A DNA stretch of 64,000 bases, from assembly GCF_902459535.1 (NCBI RefSeq), contig NZ_LR699553.1, positions 1,860,001-1,924,000 of the forward strand, given 5' to 3'. The notes below the pieces were generated by a model. The model ran no database searches. It saw only the letters and a program-made list of their open reading frames with translations, and was not told where the DNA came from. The translations under genes and the position numbers were made by a program. Positions 8,596 through 17,348 of this stretch are shown here, piece by piece. This DNA comes from Paraburkholderia dioscoreae. GTDB lineage: Bacteria; Pseudomonadota; Gammaproteobacteria; Burkholderiales; Burkholderiaceae. How positions within the stretch are numbered: the stretch's first letter is position 1; each line of letters begins with the position of its first letter.

Positions 8596-9873
8596 TCAGG
8601 CTCTCCCGGGGGCGGCAGGACGTTGCGCGAGCAACAGGCTCGCGGTGTTCTGCGCAATGCGGTCGTTGTTGATCATCAGCGGCGCCGAGTACAGGTCGCG
8701 CAAATGGCGCCCGACGCTGTACGGTGTGCCGTTCTTGTAGCCCGCCATGCCGCAGATCATCAGCACTTCCTGCACGACTTGCAGCGCGGTGGTGGAGATG
8801 CTCGTCTTCAGCGTGTTCATGTCGGAGGCGAAGCCGAGCATGGCCGCGAGCGGCGCATCGGCTTGCGAGCCGCCGTGACGCGCGCTGTGGGCGGCCCGCG
8901 CCGCCTCCAGCGCGACCGCGAGGCGCGCCTGCATCATCTGCAGCAGACCGACCGCTTCGGCGAGGCGCAAGCCGGCCGGCGGAATCGAACCGGGCTTCGA
9001 ACGCGCCTGTGCGCGGAAGAAGGCTTTCGCGCGATTCACGGCGTCGCTGGCCACGCCGGTCCAGACCGAGGCCCACAGCGTGTGCGAGACGGGCAGCATG
9101 GTCTGATCGGCGATCTCAGCGAACGGTGTCGGCAGAAGCTGTTCGGCCAGTCCCGTGGCGATGAGCCGGAAGCCCTCGCTGCAGGTGCCGCGCATACCCA
9201 TCGAGTCCCAGCCGCCGCGCTTTTCCAGCTGCGTATCGGCGCGCAGCGCGACGATCAGCACCTGGTCGGCCGCGGCCGACTCGGCGGTGCGGCGGGCCGT
9301 GACGAGAATGCCGTCGGCGTGCGCGCCATACGAGATCGTCGGTGCGAGCTTTTCGATGCGAAAGCGCGCAGCGTCGAGCTCGACTGCGCAGGCGCTGGTG
9401 CGCATATTGCCGCCGATGGTCTCCTCCGAAGTGGCCGAAGCCAGCAGCCATTGGTGTTCGACCAGTTGCGCGAGCAACTTCCGGTGCCACGCCGAGCTGC
9501 TGCCGTGCGCCTCGATGCACGCCACCTGAATCTGGTGCATCGCATACACCATTGCGGTGGAGGCGCAGCCTTGCGCCAGCGTTTCGCAGATCGCGCCGAC
9601 GTCGGCGAGCGACAGGCCCGCGCCGCCGAACGCCGCCGGCACCATCGCCGAGAGCAGGCGCTCGCGCTTGAGGGCGTCGAATGCTTCGACCGGAAAGCGT
9701 GCTTCGCGATCCACCGAGTCCGCGAACTGCGCGGCCACCGCGGCACAGCGTTGCGCGGCCGCGCGCCAGCCGGGTTCGGTTTCGACAGCGGTCAGAATGA
9801 CCGACGGGTCGGTTTCGTCGTGCGCCGGCGTATGAGCGGCCGACGGCGCCGCATCCAGCAAGGGGGCGTTCAT
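8596..9873 (-). CDS. Acyl-CoA dehydrogenase family protein
   Basis: A 425-residue FAD-dependent acyl-CoA dehydrogenase-like protein. The N-terminal helical domain (SLADVGAICETLAQGCASTAM), the middle beta domain (LASATSEETIGGNMR, and YGAHADGILVTARR) and the C-terminal four-helix bundle ending in RHLRDLYSAPLMINNDR are all present. Its ATG overlaps the carrier-protein stop by four bases, and it is followed at once by the amino acid:carrier-protein ligase. In such operons the natural substrate may be an acyl or aminoacyl group tethered to the carrier protein rather than CoA, as in prolyl-carrier-protein oxidation; that is inference. No signal peptide or membrane segment. Confidence 0.9.
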   Translation of the reverse strand: MNAPLLDAAPSAAHTPAHDETDPSVILTAVETEPGWRAAAQRCAAVAAQFADSVDREARFPVEAFDALKRERLLSAMVPAAFGGAGLSLADVGAICETLAQGCASTAMVYAMHQIQVACIEAHGSSSAWHRKLLAQLVEHQWLLASATSEETIGGNMRTSACAVELDAARFRIEKLAPTISYGAHADGILVTARRTAESAAADQVLIVALRADTQLEKRGGWDSMGMRGTCSEGFRLIATGLAEQLLPTPFAEIADQTMLPVSHTLWASVWTGVASDAVNRAKAFFRAQARSKPGSIPPAGLRLAEAVGLLQMMQARLAVALEAARAAHSARHGGSQADAPLAAMLGFASDMNTLKTSISTTALQVVQEVLMICGMAGYKNGTPYSVGRHLRDLYSAPLMINNDRIAQNTASLLLAQRPAAPGRA

Positions 9874-10121
9874 GCTGCCGCCTTCGCCTGTTGCAGCTCG
9901 GTCACCGCGGCGGCCATCGAATCGATGCTGGAGAACAGCCGGCGCGTCAACAGACGGTCCGGAATTTCAATGCCGAATTCATCTTCGATTGCCAGCATCA
10001 GATGCACGGTCGCGAGCGATGACAAGCCCGCGGCGTACAGATCGGCGTCGTCGGCCAGGGTGTCCGGCGGGACATCCAGGCGGGCCGATTCGGAAAGGAT
10101 GCGTCGCAATGCGGTTTTCAT
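9870..10121 (-). CDS. Acyl carrier protein-like peptide carrier
   Basis: An 83-residue acidic four-helix carrier protein. The phosphopantetheine attachment serine lies in DLYAAGLSSLATV, where the usual Asp-Ser-Leu is Ser-Ser-Leu. Helix III follows as IEDEFGIEIPD. It is the first gene of the minus-strand operon and overlaps the dehydrogenase gene by four bases. With a dedicated amino acid ligase two genes downstream, it is most likely the acceptor of the activated amino acid. It needs a 4'-phosphopantetheinyl transferase, which is not in this window. Confidence 0.93.
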   Translation of the reverse strand: MKTALRRILSESARLDVPPDTLADDADLYAAGLSSLATVHLMLAIEDEFGIEIPDRLLTRRLFSSIDSMAAAVTELQQAKAAA

Positions 10122-10471
10122 GGTGTGGTCCCCCAGTTATTCAACGGTCTCGAATGTTGCGGACATCGATCGAACGCACGTGAATCGTTTTTGTGTCCAT
10201 TGCCGCGGCGCATGCCGGTGTGGTCCATTTGCCGGGCGCGACGCGTTCACAGTCACGGCGTGCGGTTTCAGGCGGCGTGCTGACATGCCGTGCCCCGATG
10301 TCCTGTATTTAAGAATTGTCAAAGCCCAGCGTCAGTGCGATGGCGCACGGAAACACGCGGTTTGCGGACGTACCGTGTAGCCATCAGAACGGGCCGGCGC
10401 AGGCAGCCAGGCCGTCGAGGCGGGCGCGCGATGCCGGCTTCGTTGAATTTATTGGACCGCTGGGGAACGTG
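10122..10471. other. Divergent intergenic region
   Basis: About 350 bases between the carrier-protein operon (minus) and the GNAT/polymerase operon (plus). It should hold both promoters. No operator or terminator stands out by eye, and no coding region with a good ribosome site was seen. Confidence 0.45.
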
Positions 10472-11005
10472 ATGAACTGGAAAACGCTGGAATTCGATCA
10501 GCTTTCGGCACGCGAGTTGTATCTGATCTTGCGGGCGCGCAGCGCGGTGTTCGTGGTCGAACAATCGCATGTTTGTCTCGACGCCGACGGCCGCGACGAA
10601 AACGCGTTGCATGTATTCGCCGTGGAGGACATGGCGCGCCCGATGCCGATTCTCGCCTATGCGCGCCTGCAACCGGGCGACGCGGAAGATCCGGAGATCA
10701 CCATCGACAAGGTGCTGACGAGCCCGCTGCGACGCGGCGACGGCACCGCCGAACTGCTGCTCGAACGCGTGCTGCAGGCGCTCGCCGAACGTTGGCCGGG
10801 ACATGCCGCGCGTGTCAGCGCACCGCTCGGTTTGCGCGGCTTCTATGAGCAATTCGGCTTTCGCAAGACTGAAGGGCCGTATCTCGAACATGGCGTGCCG
10901 TTCATCGGCCTCACTCGCCAGGTGCGCGTGAGTCAGCCGCTGTTCGGCGTGCGGCGCCGCGAGCGCGACAGCGCCGTGCTGGTCAATACTTTCGAGTTGC
11001 TGTGA
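10472..11005 (+). CDS. GNAT family N-acetyltransferase, ElaA-like
   Basis: A 177-residue GCN5-related acetyltransferase of the ElaA group. Visible are the N-terminal LSARELYLILRARSAVFVVEQ, the beta-strand region PILAYARLQP, the acetyl-CoA region with TIDKVLTSPLRRGDGTAELL and the C-terminal FYEQFGF motif. The ATG at 10472 is preceded by GGGGAA; an in-frame opening further upstream lacks a ribosome site. Its stop overlaps the start of the polymerase-like gene (TGATG), so it heads the plus-strand glycosylation operon. Its substrate is unknown. Confidence 0.88.
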   Translation: MNWKTLEFDQLSARELYLILRARSAVFVVEQSHVCLDADGRDENALHVFAVEDMARPMPILAYARLQPGDAEDPEITIDKVLTSPLRRGDGTAELLLERVLQALAERWPGHAARVSAPLGLRGFYEQFGFRKTEGPYLEHGVPFIGLTRQVRVSQPLFGVRRRERDSAVLVNTFELL

Positions 11006-12576
11006 TGGGGCGAATGCTCGTCACGCCATCCAGTGCGCAGCTTGCACTGGCGAGACCGGCGCCGGACAGGCCGCGCGCGCTGCCCGGCACGGTTTCCGGA
11101 CCCGCCGCGCCGACTGCGGTGCCGCTTGCGCCGGTTACGCGCAGGCAGGTCAGAGGCCTGCGGCATCCGCTGCGCCTGCCGTTGCTGCTGTTTGCGGTGA
11201 CGTTGGGGCTGATCGCGCTGCATCAGGGCCGACTGGTCGAGTACTTCTTTCCGTTCGCAGCGTTCGGTATCGCGTTGCTGTTGTACTGGCGCTCGCCCGC
11301 GCATTACCTCGGTTTCGTCTGCTGGCTGTTTTTCCTGACGCCCGAGGTGCGCCGTCTCGCGGACTTCGTCAACGGTGCGTTCAATGATCAAAGTCCGATC
11401 ATGATCGCGCCTTTGCTTGCCGTCGCGCTCACCGGCCTGACCTTGCTCAAGCATGTCTCGCTGTTGGGGCAGCGCCGCGCGGCGCCGCTCGTGCTGATCG
11501 TGATCGCGCTGCTGTATGCGTATGTGGTCGGCATGGCGCAGGTCGGCCCAGCCGCCGCGACCTACACGCTCATCAACTGGCTGTATCCCGTGATGGTGGC
11601 GTTTTATCTCACCGTCACGTGGCGCCATTATCCGGACTATCACCGGGTGCTGCTGAAGACCTTTGTTTATGGCGGACTCCTGATGAGCGTGTACGGCCTC
11701 GTCGAATTCGTTTCGCCGATGCCGTGGGACGCGTTCTGGCTGATCGCTTCGAAAATGCAGTCCGAGGGGCAGCCCGTGCCGTTCGGCATGCGCGTGAGCA
11801 GCACGATGAACTCGTGCGGCCCGTTCGCGGTGACGCTCATGACGATTCTGCTGATGTCGTTCGCGGCACGCGGTAAAGCGCGCATCGTGCTGGGCTGCGT
11901 GGGAATTCCCGTGCTGCTGCTCACCAGCGCGCGCAGCACGTGGGGCGGCTTTGCGATCGCACTCGCGTATTCGTTTCTCATGCTCAACGGCAAAAGCCGC
12001 ATGCGTCTGTTGGCCGGCGTGCTGGGACTGGCCGTAATGGCCGCGCCGCTGATGATGATCGATCAGGTCGCCGAACCGGTGATACAGCGCTTCAGCACGA
12101 TGCAGAACCTCGGCCAGGACAACAGCTACCAGGCGCGCGCGGAGTTCTACAAGAGCTTCTTCTCCTCGGCGTTCACCGACATCGCGGGGCAGGGGCTCGG
12201 CACGATCGGACTCGGCACCAAGCTCTCCGACGACAAATCATCCACGGCGATGGTCGATTTCGACAGCGGCCTGATGGAAGTCCCCTTCGTGATGGGGTGG
12301 CCGGGCACGCTGCTGTACGCCACCGGCGTGCTCATGCTGCTGTGGCGCGCGTACCGCGCGAGCCGGCTGCATCCGAACGACCTGCTGGCGATTTCCGGCG
12401 TCGGCGTGGCCGTCGCGATTTTCTCGATGATGATTTTCATCAACACGCTGACCTCCGTATCGGGAATGTTTTTCTTTCTCGGCGTGACGCTGCCGGTGAT
12501 CTCGCTGCGTTATGCGCGCGAACGCCAGAACGTGGCCGCCGCGGCTTCGCCACGTCACAACAAGATATCCAGATGA
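11005..12576 (+). CDS. Wzy-like polysaccharide polymerase / O-antigen ligase family
   Basis: A 523-residue integral membrane protein with roughly eleven or twelve hydrophobic segments and a large periplasmic loop, typical of Wzy/WaaL-like proteins. After an Ala/Pro-rich cytoplasmic tail of about 50 residues come the segments LPLLLFAVTLGLIALHQ, FPFAAFGIALLLYW and so on. The loop before the last segments contains ARAEFYKSFFSSAFTDIAGQGLG, resembling the conserved loop of the family (NxxR...G.G). It would polymerise undecaprenyl-linked repeat units on the periplasmic side. Starts by TGATG overlap with the acetyltransferase and ends by ATGA overlap with the next glycosyltransferase. An O-antigen ligase cannot be excluded, but the Wzx and GT context favours a polymerase. 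Confidence 0.85.
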   Translation: MGRMLVTPSSAQLALARPAPDRPRALPGTVSGPAAPTAVPLAPVTRRQVRGLRHPLRLPLLLFAVTLGLIALHQGRLVEYFFPFAAFGIALLLYWRSPAHYLGFVCWLFFLTPEVRRLADFVNGAFNDQSPIMIAPLLAVALTGLTLLKHVSLLGQRRAAPLVLIVIALLYAYVVGMAQVGPAAATYTLINWLYPVMVAFYLTVTWRHYPDYHRVLLKTFVYGGLLMSVYGLVEFVSPMPWDAFWLIASKMQSEGQPVPFGMRVSSTMNSCGPFAVTLMTILLMSFAARGKARIVLGCVGIPVLLLTSARSTWGGFAIALAYSFLMLNGKSRMRLLAGVLGLAVMAAPLMMIDQVAEPVIQRFSTMQNLGQDNSYQARAEFYKSFFSSAFTDIAGQGLGTIGLGTKLSDDKSSTAMVDFDSGLMEVPFVMGWPGTLLYATGVLMLLWRAYRASRLHPNDLLAISGVGVAVAIFSMMIFINTLTSVSGMFFFLGVTLPVISLRYARERQNVAAAASPRHNKISR

Positions 12577-13766
12577 AGGACAAGAGGATGCGGATTCTGA
12601 TCGTCACCCACGTCGTGCGCAAGAACGACGGCCAGGGGCGGGTCAATTATGAAATCGTGCTGGCGGCGCTCGCCGCCGGTCATTCGGTGACGCTGCTCGC
12701 CGCCGAGGCGGCGCCTGAACTGGTGCAGCATCCCCACGTGCGCTTCGTGCAGGTCGCCACCAGCCGTTTGCCGACCAAGCTGCTTCAATACCAGATGTTC
12801 GCGTGGCGCTGCGGCGCATGGATTCGCGCGCATCGCAACGAGTTCGACGTGGTGCACGTGAACGGCTTCATTGCGTGGGCGCGTGCCGATGTCAACGCCG
12901 CGCATTTCGTCCACGACGGCTGGTATCGCTGCGGCTTCTATCCGTTCCGGCTGCTGCACAACCTGTATCACGCGTACCAGGTCACCTACACGCTGCTGAA
13001 CATCGTGTGTGAGAAGTGGGCATTCCGGCACGCCGAAGTGATCGTGCCGGTGTCGCAGAAAGTGGCGGGCGAGGTTCGCGCGCTGGGCATCGGCGGGGCA
13101 CGCGTGCAGGTGATCCATAACGGCGTCGACACCGGCGAATTCACGCCCGGTGCGCCGGAACGGGCTCGCTTCAATCTGCCGCAAGGACCGTTCATGCTGC
13201 TGTTCGCCGGCGACCTGCGCATGTCGCGCAAGAATCTCGACACGGTGCTGCATGCGCTCGTGCGTACGCCCCCGAACGTGCATCTGGCGGTCGCGGGGAT
13301 TTTGCACAACAGTCCGTATCCCGCGCTGGTGGAGTCGCTCGGATTGACGCAGCGGGTCCACTTCACGGACATGGTGATGGACATGCCCGCGCTGATGCGC
13401 TCGGTCGATGCGTTCGTATTTCCCTCGCGCTACGAGCCGATGGGACTCGTGCTGCTCGAAGCGCTGTCCGCCGGACTGCCGGTCATTACCGTGCGTACCG
13501 CGGGCGGCGCGGAAGTGATCGCGCGCGGCAGCGGCATCGTGCTCGACGATCCCAACGACGCCGCCGCGCTCGCCGTGGCGATCGAACATCTCGCGAAGGA
13601 ACCGGACTACGCGCGACGCCTTGGCCTCGCCGCGCGCGCGGTAGCCGGCACCTTGAGCTGGCAGGCTATGGCCGAGCGTTATCTGTCGGTTTATGAGCAG
13701 GTGCATGCGCGGCGTACGTCGCGCGAGCTGCCGGCGGCGTGTGCGACCGCATCGGCGGAGCTATGA
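12573..13766 (+). CDS. Family 4 glycosyltransferase (EPS locus)
   Basis: A 397-residue GT-B glycosyltransferase. The N-terminal domain begins MRILIVTHVVRKNDGQGRVN and contains DVVHVNGFIAW; the C-terminal donor-binding domain has VQVIHNGVDTGEF, LLFAGDLRMSRKNLD and the family signature FVFPSRYEPMGLVLLEALSAG. It is soluble or peripheral at the cytoplasmic membrane face. Its ATG overlaps the polymerase stop (ATGA), and its stop overlaps the next GT4 start in the same way, so the genes are translated together. Donor sugar unknown; GDP-mannose is plausible given ManC in the locus. Confidence 0.93.
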   Translation: MKDKRMRILIVTHVVRKNDGQGRVNYEIVLAALAAGHSVTLLAAEAAPELVQHPHVRFVQVATSRLPTKLLQYQMFAWRCGAWIRAHRNEFDVVHVNGFIAWARADVNAAHFVHDGWYRCGFYPFRLLHNLYHAYQVTYTLLNIVCEKWAFRHAEVIVPVSQKVAGEVRALGIGGARVQVIHNGVDTGEFTPGAPERARFNLPQGPFMLLFAGDLRMSRKNLDTVLHALVRTPPNVHLAVAGILHNSPYPALVESLGLTQRVHFTDMVMDMPALMRSVDAFVFPSRYEPMGLVLLEALSAGLPVITVRTAGGAEVIARGSGIVLDDPNDAAALAVAIEHLAKEPDYARRLGLAARAVAGTLSWQAMAERYLSVYEQVHARRTSRELPAACATASAEL

Positions 13767-14920
13767 CCGATATGTCCATCGACTCGCTGCAAATCGGTAT
13801 GCACTGGTTCAACGAGAGGCCGGGCGGCCTCGACCGCATGTTCAAGGCGTTGATCGATACGCTGCCCGACCAGGGCGTCAATGTGCGCGGCATGGTGGCG
13901 GGCACGCCGGGCGTGTTCGATGCGTCGGGCGGGCGCGTGCTGGCCTTTGCCGGCGCGCAGTCGCAACTCGGCACGCGGTTGTGGGGCTCGCGTAGGCAGT
14001 CGCGCGCGCTGCGGGCCGCGAAGATGCCCGACGTGGTCGCCTCGCATTTCGCGCTCTACGCGGCGCCGACTGTGGGCGTATTTCGCCGCGTGCCGAAGGT
14101 CGTGCATTTTCACGGACCGTGGGCGGCCGAATCGTTTCCGGGCGGCGGTGGCGGCTGGTCTCGCGCGGCGCGTGTCGCGCTCGAACGTTTCGTGTATCGC
14201 AGCGGGACACGGCATATCGTGCTCTCGCAGGCATTCGGCTGCGTTCTGCACGAAACCTATGGCGTGCGTGAGGACAGCATTCGTATCGTGCCGGGTTGTG
14301 TCGACGTGGCGCATTTCAATACGCGCGCGACGAAGCGCGAGGCGCGCGGGCGTTTGCGTTTGCCGCAGGACAGGCCGCTGCTGTTCTGCATGCGGCGCCT
14401 CGTGTCGCGCATGGGACTCGAGGATCTGATTGATGCGATGGCTATCGTCAAGCCGATGATCCCGGACGTACTCCTGATCATCGCCGGAAAGGGGCCGCTG
14501 GAAGCGCAATTGCAGGCGCGCATCGTCTCGCGTGGCCTGGAGCGCAATGTCCGGCTGGCGGGTTTCGTGGCCGACGAGAAGGTGCCGCTGTGGTATCGCG
14601 CGGCGGATCTTTCGGTGGTGCCCACCGTGTCGCTCGAAGGCTTCGGGCTCACCACGATCGAATCGCTCGCGGCCGGCACGCCGGTGCTGGTGACGCCGGT
14701 GGGCGGCCTGCCGGAAGCGGTGGCGCAGCTGTCGTCCGAACTGGTGCTGCCGTCGAGCGGTTTCAGGTCGATCGGCGAAGGTATTGCCGACGTGCTGCTC
14801 GGGCGCCGCGCGGTGCCGGATGCCGAAGCGTGCCGCGCGTATGCGAGCGCGCATTTCGACCGGCCGGTGGTCGCCGCGCAGGTTGCGCGCGTTTATCGCG
14901 AAGCGATCAGCGCATTCTGA
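13763..14920 (+). CDS. Family 4 glycosyltransferase (EPS locus)
   Basis: A 385-residue GT-B glycosyltransferase. It begins SLQIGMHWFNERPGGLDRM, a common GT4 N-terminal pattern with the Gly-Gly loop, and has VVHFHGPW, IRIVPGCVDVAHF, LLFCMRRLVSRMG and the C-terminal signature VPTVSLEGFGLTTIESLAAG. The start at 13763 is set by ATGA overlap with the preceding GT4. The Glu-x7-Glu motif (EGFGLTTIE) marks it as a retaining enzyme. It would add the second or later sugar of the repeat unit in the cytoplasm. Confidence 0.93.
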   Translation: MTDMSIDSLQIGMHWFNERPGGLDRMFKALIDTLPDQGVNVRGMVAGTPGVFDASGGRVLAFAGAQSQLGTRLWGSRRQSRALRAAKMPDVVASHFALYAAPTVGVFRRVPKVVHFHGPWAAESFPGGGGGWSRAARVALERFVYRSGTRHIVLSQAFGCVLHETYGVREDSIRIVPGCVDVAHFNTRATKREARGRLRLPQDRPLLFCMRRLVSRMGLEDLIDAMAIVKPMIPDVLLIIAGKGPLEAQLQARIVSRGLERNVRLAGFVADEKVPLWYRAADLSVVPTVSLEGFGLTTIESLAAGTPVLVTPVGGLPEAVAQLSSELVLPSSGFRSIGEGIADVLLGRRAVPDAEACRAYASAHFDRPVVAAQVARVYREAISAF

Positions 14921-14933
14921 TGCGCCTGTGATC

Positions 14934-17348
14934 ATGCGAAGCTCTGCACGCAAAACCTTCGAGCGGCTCGTGTGCGTTATCGCCGTGGCGTTGCCGGTGC
15001 TCGTGCTGGTCACGGCGGGTGGTGCCGGCTGGACGACACACGGGCCGACGCTTGCCACCGAAGCGGCGGCAGCCACTGCTGCGGCAACCGCGACCGCCAC
15101 GACCGTGGCCGCGGCCAGCCGGCCCGCCGCCGAAGCGCATGCCGTCTCCGCTCATCCTTCGCTATCCTACCGAACCTCGTGGATCGGCAATACGTGGGGC
15201 TACGCCGATCATCGCTGGATGCAGATCGACGTGCAGGCGCTCGCCGTCACGCCCGACGGTGACGTATTCACGAACGCACCCTGGGACGAAGGCGGCGGCG
15301 AACTCGGCCAATACCGCAACGGCGAACTGGTTCGCCACGGCGGCGAGTCGCATGGCTGGGGCATGATGGGCGGCGACGCGATCGCGGTGAACAGCGAGTA
15401 CGTATACGTCGCACAGACAATGGTGAGCCTCGGCAACGAAGAGGCGAAGCACCGCGCGACTCCGCGCGAGGGCGAAGTATGGACGGGCGTGGCGCGCCGC
15501 AGCCGCGCCGACATTCGCGACGGCGTGCCGTTCGCCGGTCAGGTGAAATTTCCCGCCGGCAGCCGGCTCGCGTATCTGTTGATCTCCACCTATTCGGACA
15601 AGACGGACTATGCGGTCCGGGGCCTCGCTGTCGACGACACGCGTCTGTTCGTCTCGAACCTGCTCGACAACCGTGTGCAGATCTACGACGCGCAGACCAT
15701 GCAGCCGGTCGGCGCATTCCCGGTGCATGAGCCCGGCCGCCTCGCGCTCGCTCCCGACGGCTCCTTGTGGGTCATTGAGAACAGCCGCACAGACAGCGCG
15801 CGGCGCGTGGTTCACCATGCGCGCGATGGCACTCGCCTCGCCGAACTCGCATTGCCCGACGGCGTGGTGCCGGTGGATCTGACGGTCGATACGCACGGGC
15901 GTTTGTTGATCGCCGACAACGGCGTACGCCAGCAGATCCTGATCTTCACGGCGACGCCCGGCGCGACGGCGGGCAGCACGATTGAGCAGGGAGCGGGCCT
16001 GCAACTGTCGGCGAGCTTCGGGCAGGAGCGCGGCATCTATGCGGGGCGCGCCGGCGCGCCGGGGCCGCGGCGCTTCAACGGGCTGACCGGCGTGGGCGTG
16101 GACCGCGGCGGCAACCTCTACGTGTCGATGAACGGTGCGGGACCGCGACCGTTCGGCACGGGCCCGAGTACTTACGACGGCGCACTGCTCGAAAGCTATA
16201 CGCCCGATGGTAAGCAGCGCTTCAGTCTGCAGGGACTGTTGTTCGTCGACGGCGCGCAGTTCGTGGATGGCGAGCCGCCTTCGGTGTACAGCGGCAGCAA
16301 GCGCTTCACGCTCGATCTTTCGCGACCGCTTGGCCAGGAGTGGTCGTATGCCGGCTACACGGCGGACCGTTTCCGCTATCCGTACGATCCGTATTTTCAT
16401 CTGTATCTCGGCGGCCAGCGCGGCATGCCGATGGTGCGCGACGTGCGCGGTCACCGGCTGCTCTATACGACCGACATGTACTCGTCGTATCTGCGGATCT
16501 ACCGTTTCGCCGACGATCGCGAGACCGCGATTCCCGCAGGGCTTTTCTCTCAATCGCATATCGACGGCGCGTGGCCGCCGAACCAGCCGCGCCAGGGCGA
16601 ATGGATCTGGCGCGACACGACGGGCAAGGGCGACTTTTCCCCGGCGGCGTTCGACCAGAACCTCCGCAGCACCGACGCGCCGCAAATGCGCGGCTGGTGG
16701 GTGGATAGCCACGGCGATATCTGGCAGGGCACCGAATCGCAGGGCATTCGCTGCTTTCCGTTGCAGGGCTTCGACCGCGTCGGCAATCCGGTCTACCGCT
16801 ACACGGCGATGCGGCAGTATGCGCCGCCCGCACCGTTCTACCGGATCGCGCGCCTGAATTACTTCCCCGATCAGGACAGCATGTTTGTGGCCGGTTCGAC
16901 GCCGGCGCATCCGTTCGTTCAGGAGAACTGGAACGGCGCGGGTTCGCAGTTGGCCCGCTACGACCACTGGAAGAGCGGCAAACCTGTGCTGCGCTATGTG
17001 ATCGGTTTGCCCGACCGCGGCGCGCCGGACTGGTCGTCGATCAGCGGCTTCGCCGTGGCCGGCGATTACGTTTTCGCGGTCGAAACGCGCGGCGCGGTGG
17101 TGCGTGTGTACGACCGCGCGACCGGACGCGATGTCGGCCGCCTCTCACCGGGCAAGGAAGTCGGCTCGACGAGCGGCTGGGTCGATGTGCCGATGCCGAT
17201 GACCGCCCATCGCCTCGCTTCGGGCGAATACCTCGTGCTGGTGGAAGAAGACGCGTACGGCAAAGCGCTGATGTACCGCTTCACACCGCAAACCGCGCCG
17301 CCTGCCGCGGCCGCCCCTCACTCAACGACTGTTGCGCAGACTCCATGA
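14934..17348 (+). CDS. Large secreted beta-propeller-like protein of EPS locus
   Basis: An 804-residue exported protein of unknown function. A hydrophobic segment at about residues 10-30 acts as signal peptide or anchor, followed by an Ala/Thr-rich linker (about 38-70). The rest has repeated propeller-like strands, for example LAVTPDGDVFTNA, LAVDDTRLFVSN, LALAPDGSLWVIE, VDTHGRLLIADN and VDRGGNLYVSM, which resemble NHL/SMP-30 blades. It sits between two GT4 genes, 13 bases after one and with an ATGA overlap to the next, so it belongs to the biosynthetic operon. A periplasmic role in binding, trimming or exporting polysaccharide is inferred from position only. No catalytic motif could be named. 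Confidence 0.8.
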   Translation: MRSSARKTFERLVCVIAVALPVLVLVTAGGAGWTTHGPTLATEAAAATAAATATATTVAAASRPAAEAHAVSAHPSLSYRTSWIGNTWGYADHRWMQIDVQALAVTPDGDVFTNAPWDEGGGELGQYRNGELVRHGGESHGWGMMGGDAIAVNSEYVYVAQTMVSLGNEEAKHRATPREGEVWTGVARRSRADIRDGVPFAGQVKFPAGSRLAYLLISTYSDKTDYAVRGLAVDDTRLFVSNLLDNRVQIYDAQTMQPVGAFPVHEPGRLALAPDGSLWVIENSRTDSARRVVHHARDGTRLAELALPDGVVPVDLTVDTHGRLLIADNGVRQQILIFTATPGATAGSTIEQGAGLQLSASFGQERGIYAGRAGAPGPRRFNGLTGVGVDRGGNLYVSMNGAGPRPFGTGPSTYDGALLESYTPDGKQRFSLQGLLFVDGAQFVDGEPPSVYSGSKRFTLDLSRPLGQEWSYAGYTADRFRYPYDPYFHLYLGGQRGMPMVRDVRGHRLLYTTDMYSSYLRIYRFADDRETAIPAGLFSQSHIDGAWPPNQPRQGEWIWRDTTGKGDFSPAAFDQNLRSTDAPQMRGWWVDSHGDIWQGTESQGIRCFPLQGFDRVGNPVYRYTAMRQYAPPAPFYRIARLNYFPDQDSMFVAGSTPAHPFVQENWNGAGSQLARYDHWKSGKPVLRYVIGLPDRGAPDWSSISGFAVAGDYVFAVETRGAVVRVYDRATGRDVGRLSPGKEVGSTSGWVDVPMPMTAHRLASGEYLVLVEEDAYGKALMYRFTPQTAPPAAAAPHSTTVAQTP

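Noticed and set aside
8587..10380. Long plus-strand frame opposite the acyl-CoA dehydrogenase and carrier protein genes
   Set aside because: Antisense shadow of well-identified genes.
15162..16967. Long minus-strand frame opposite the propeller-like protein
   Set aside because: Antisense shadow; Arg/His-rich nonsense without motifs.
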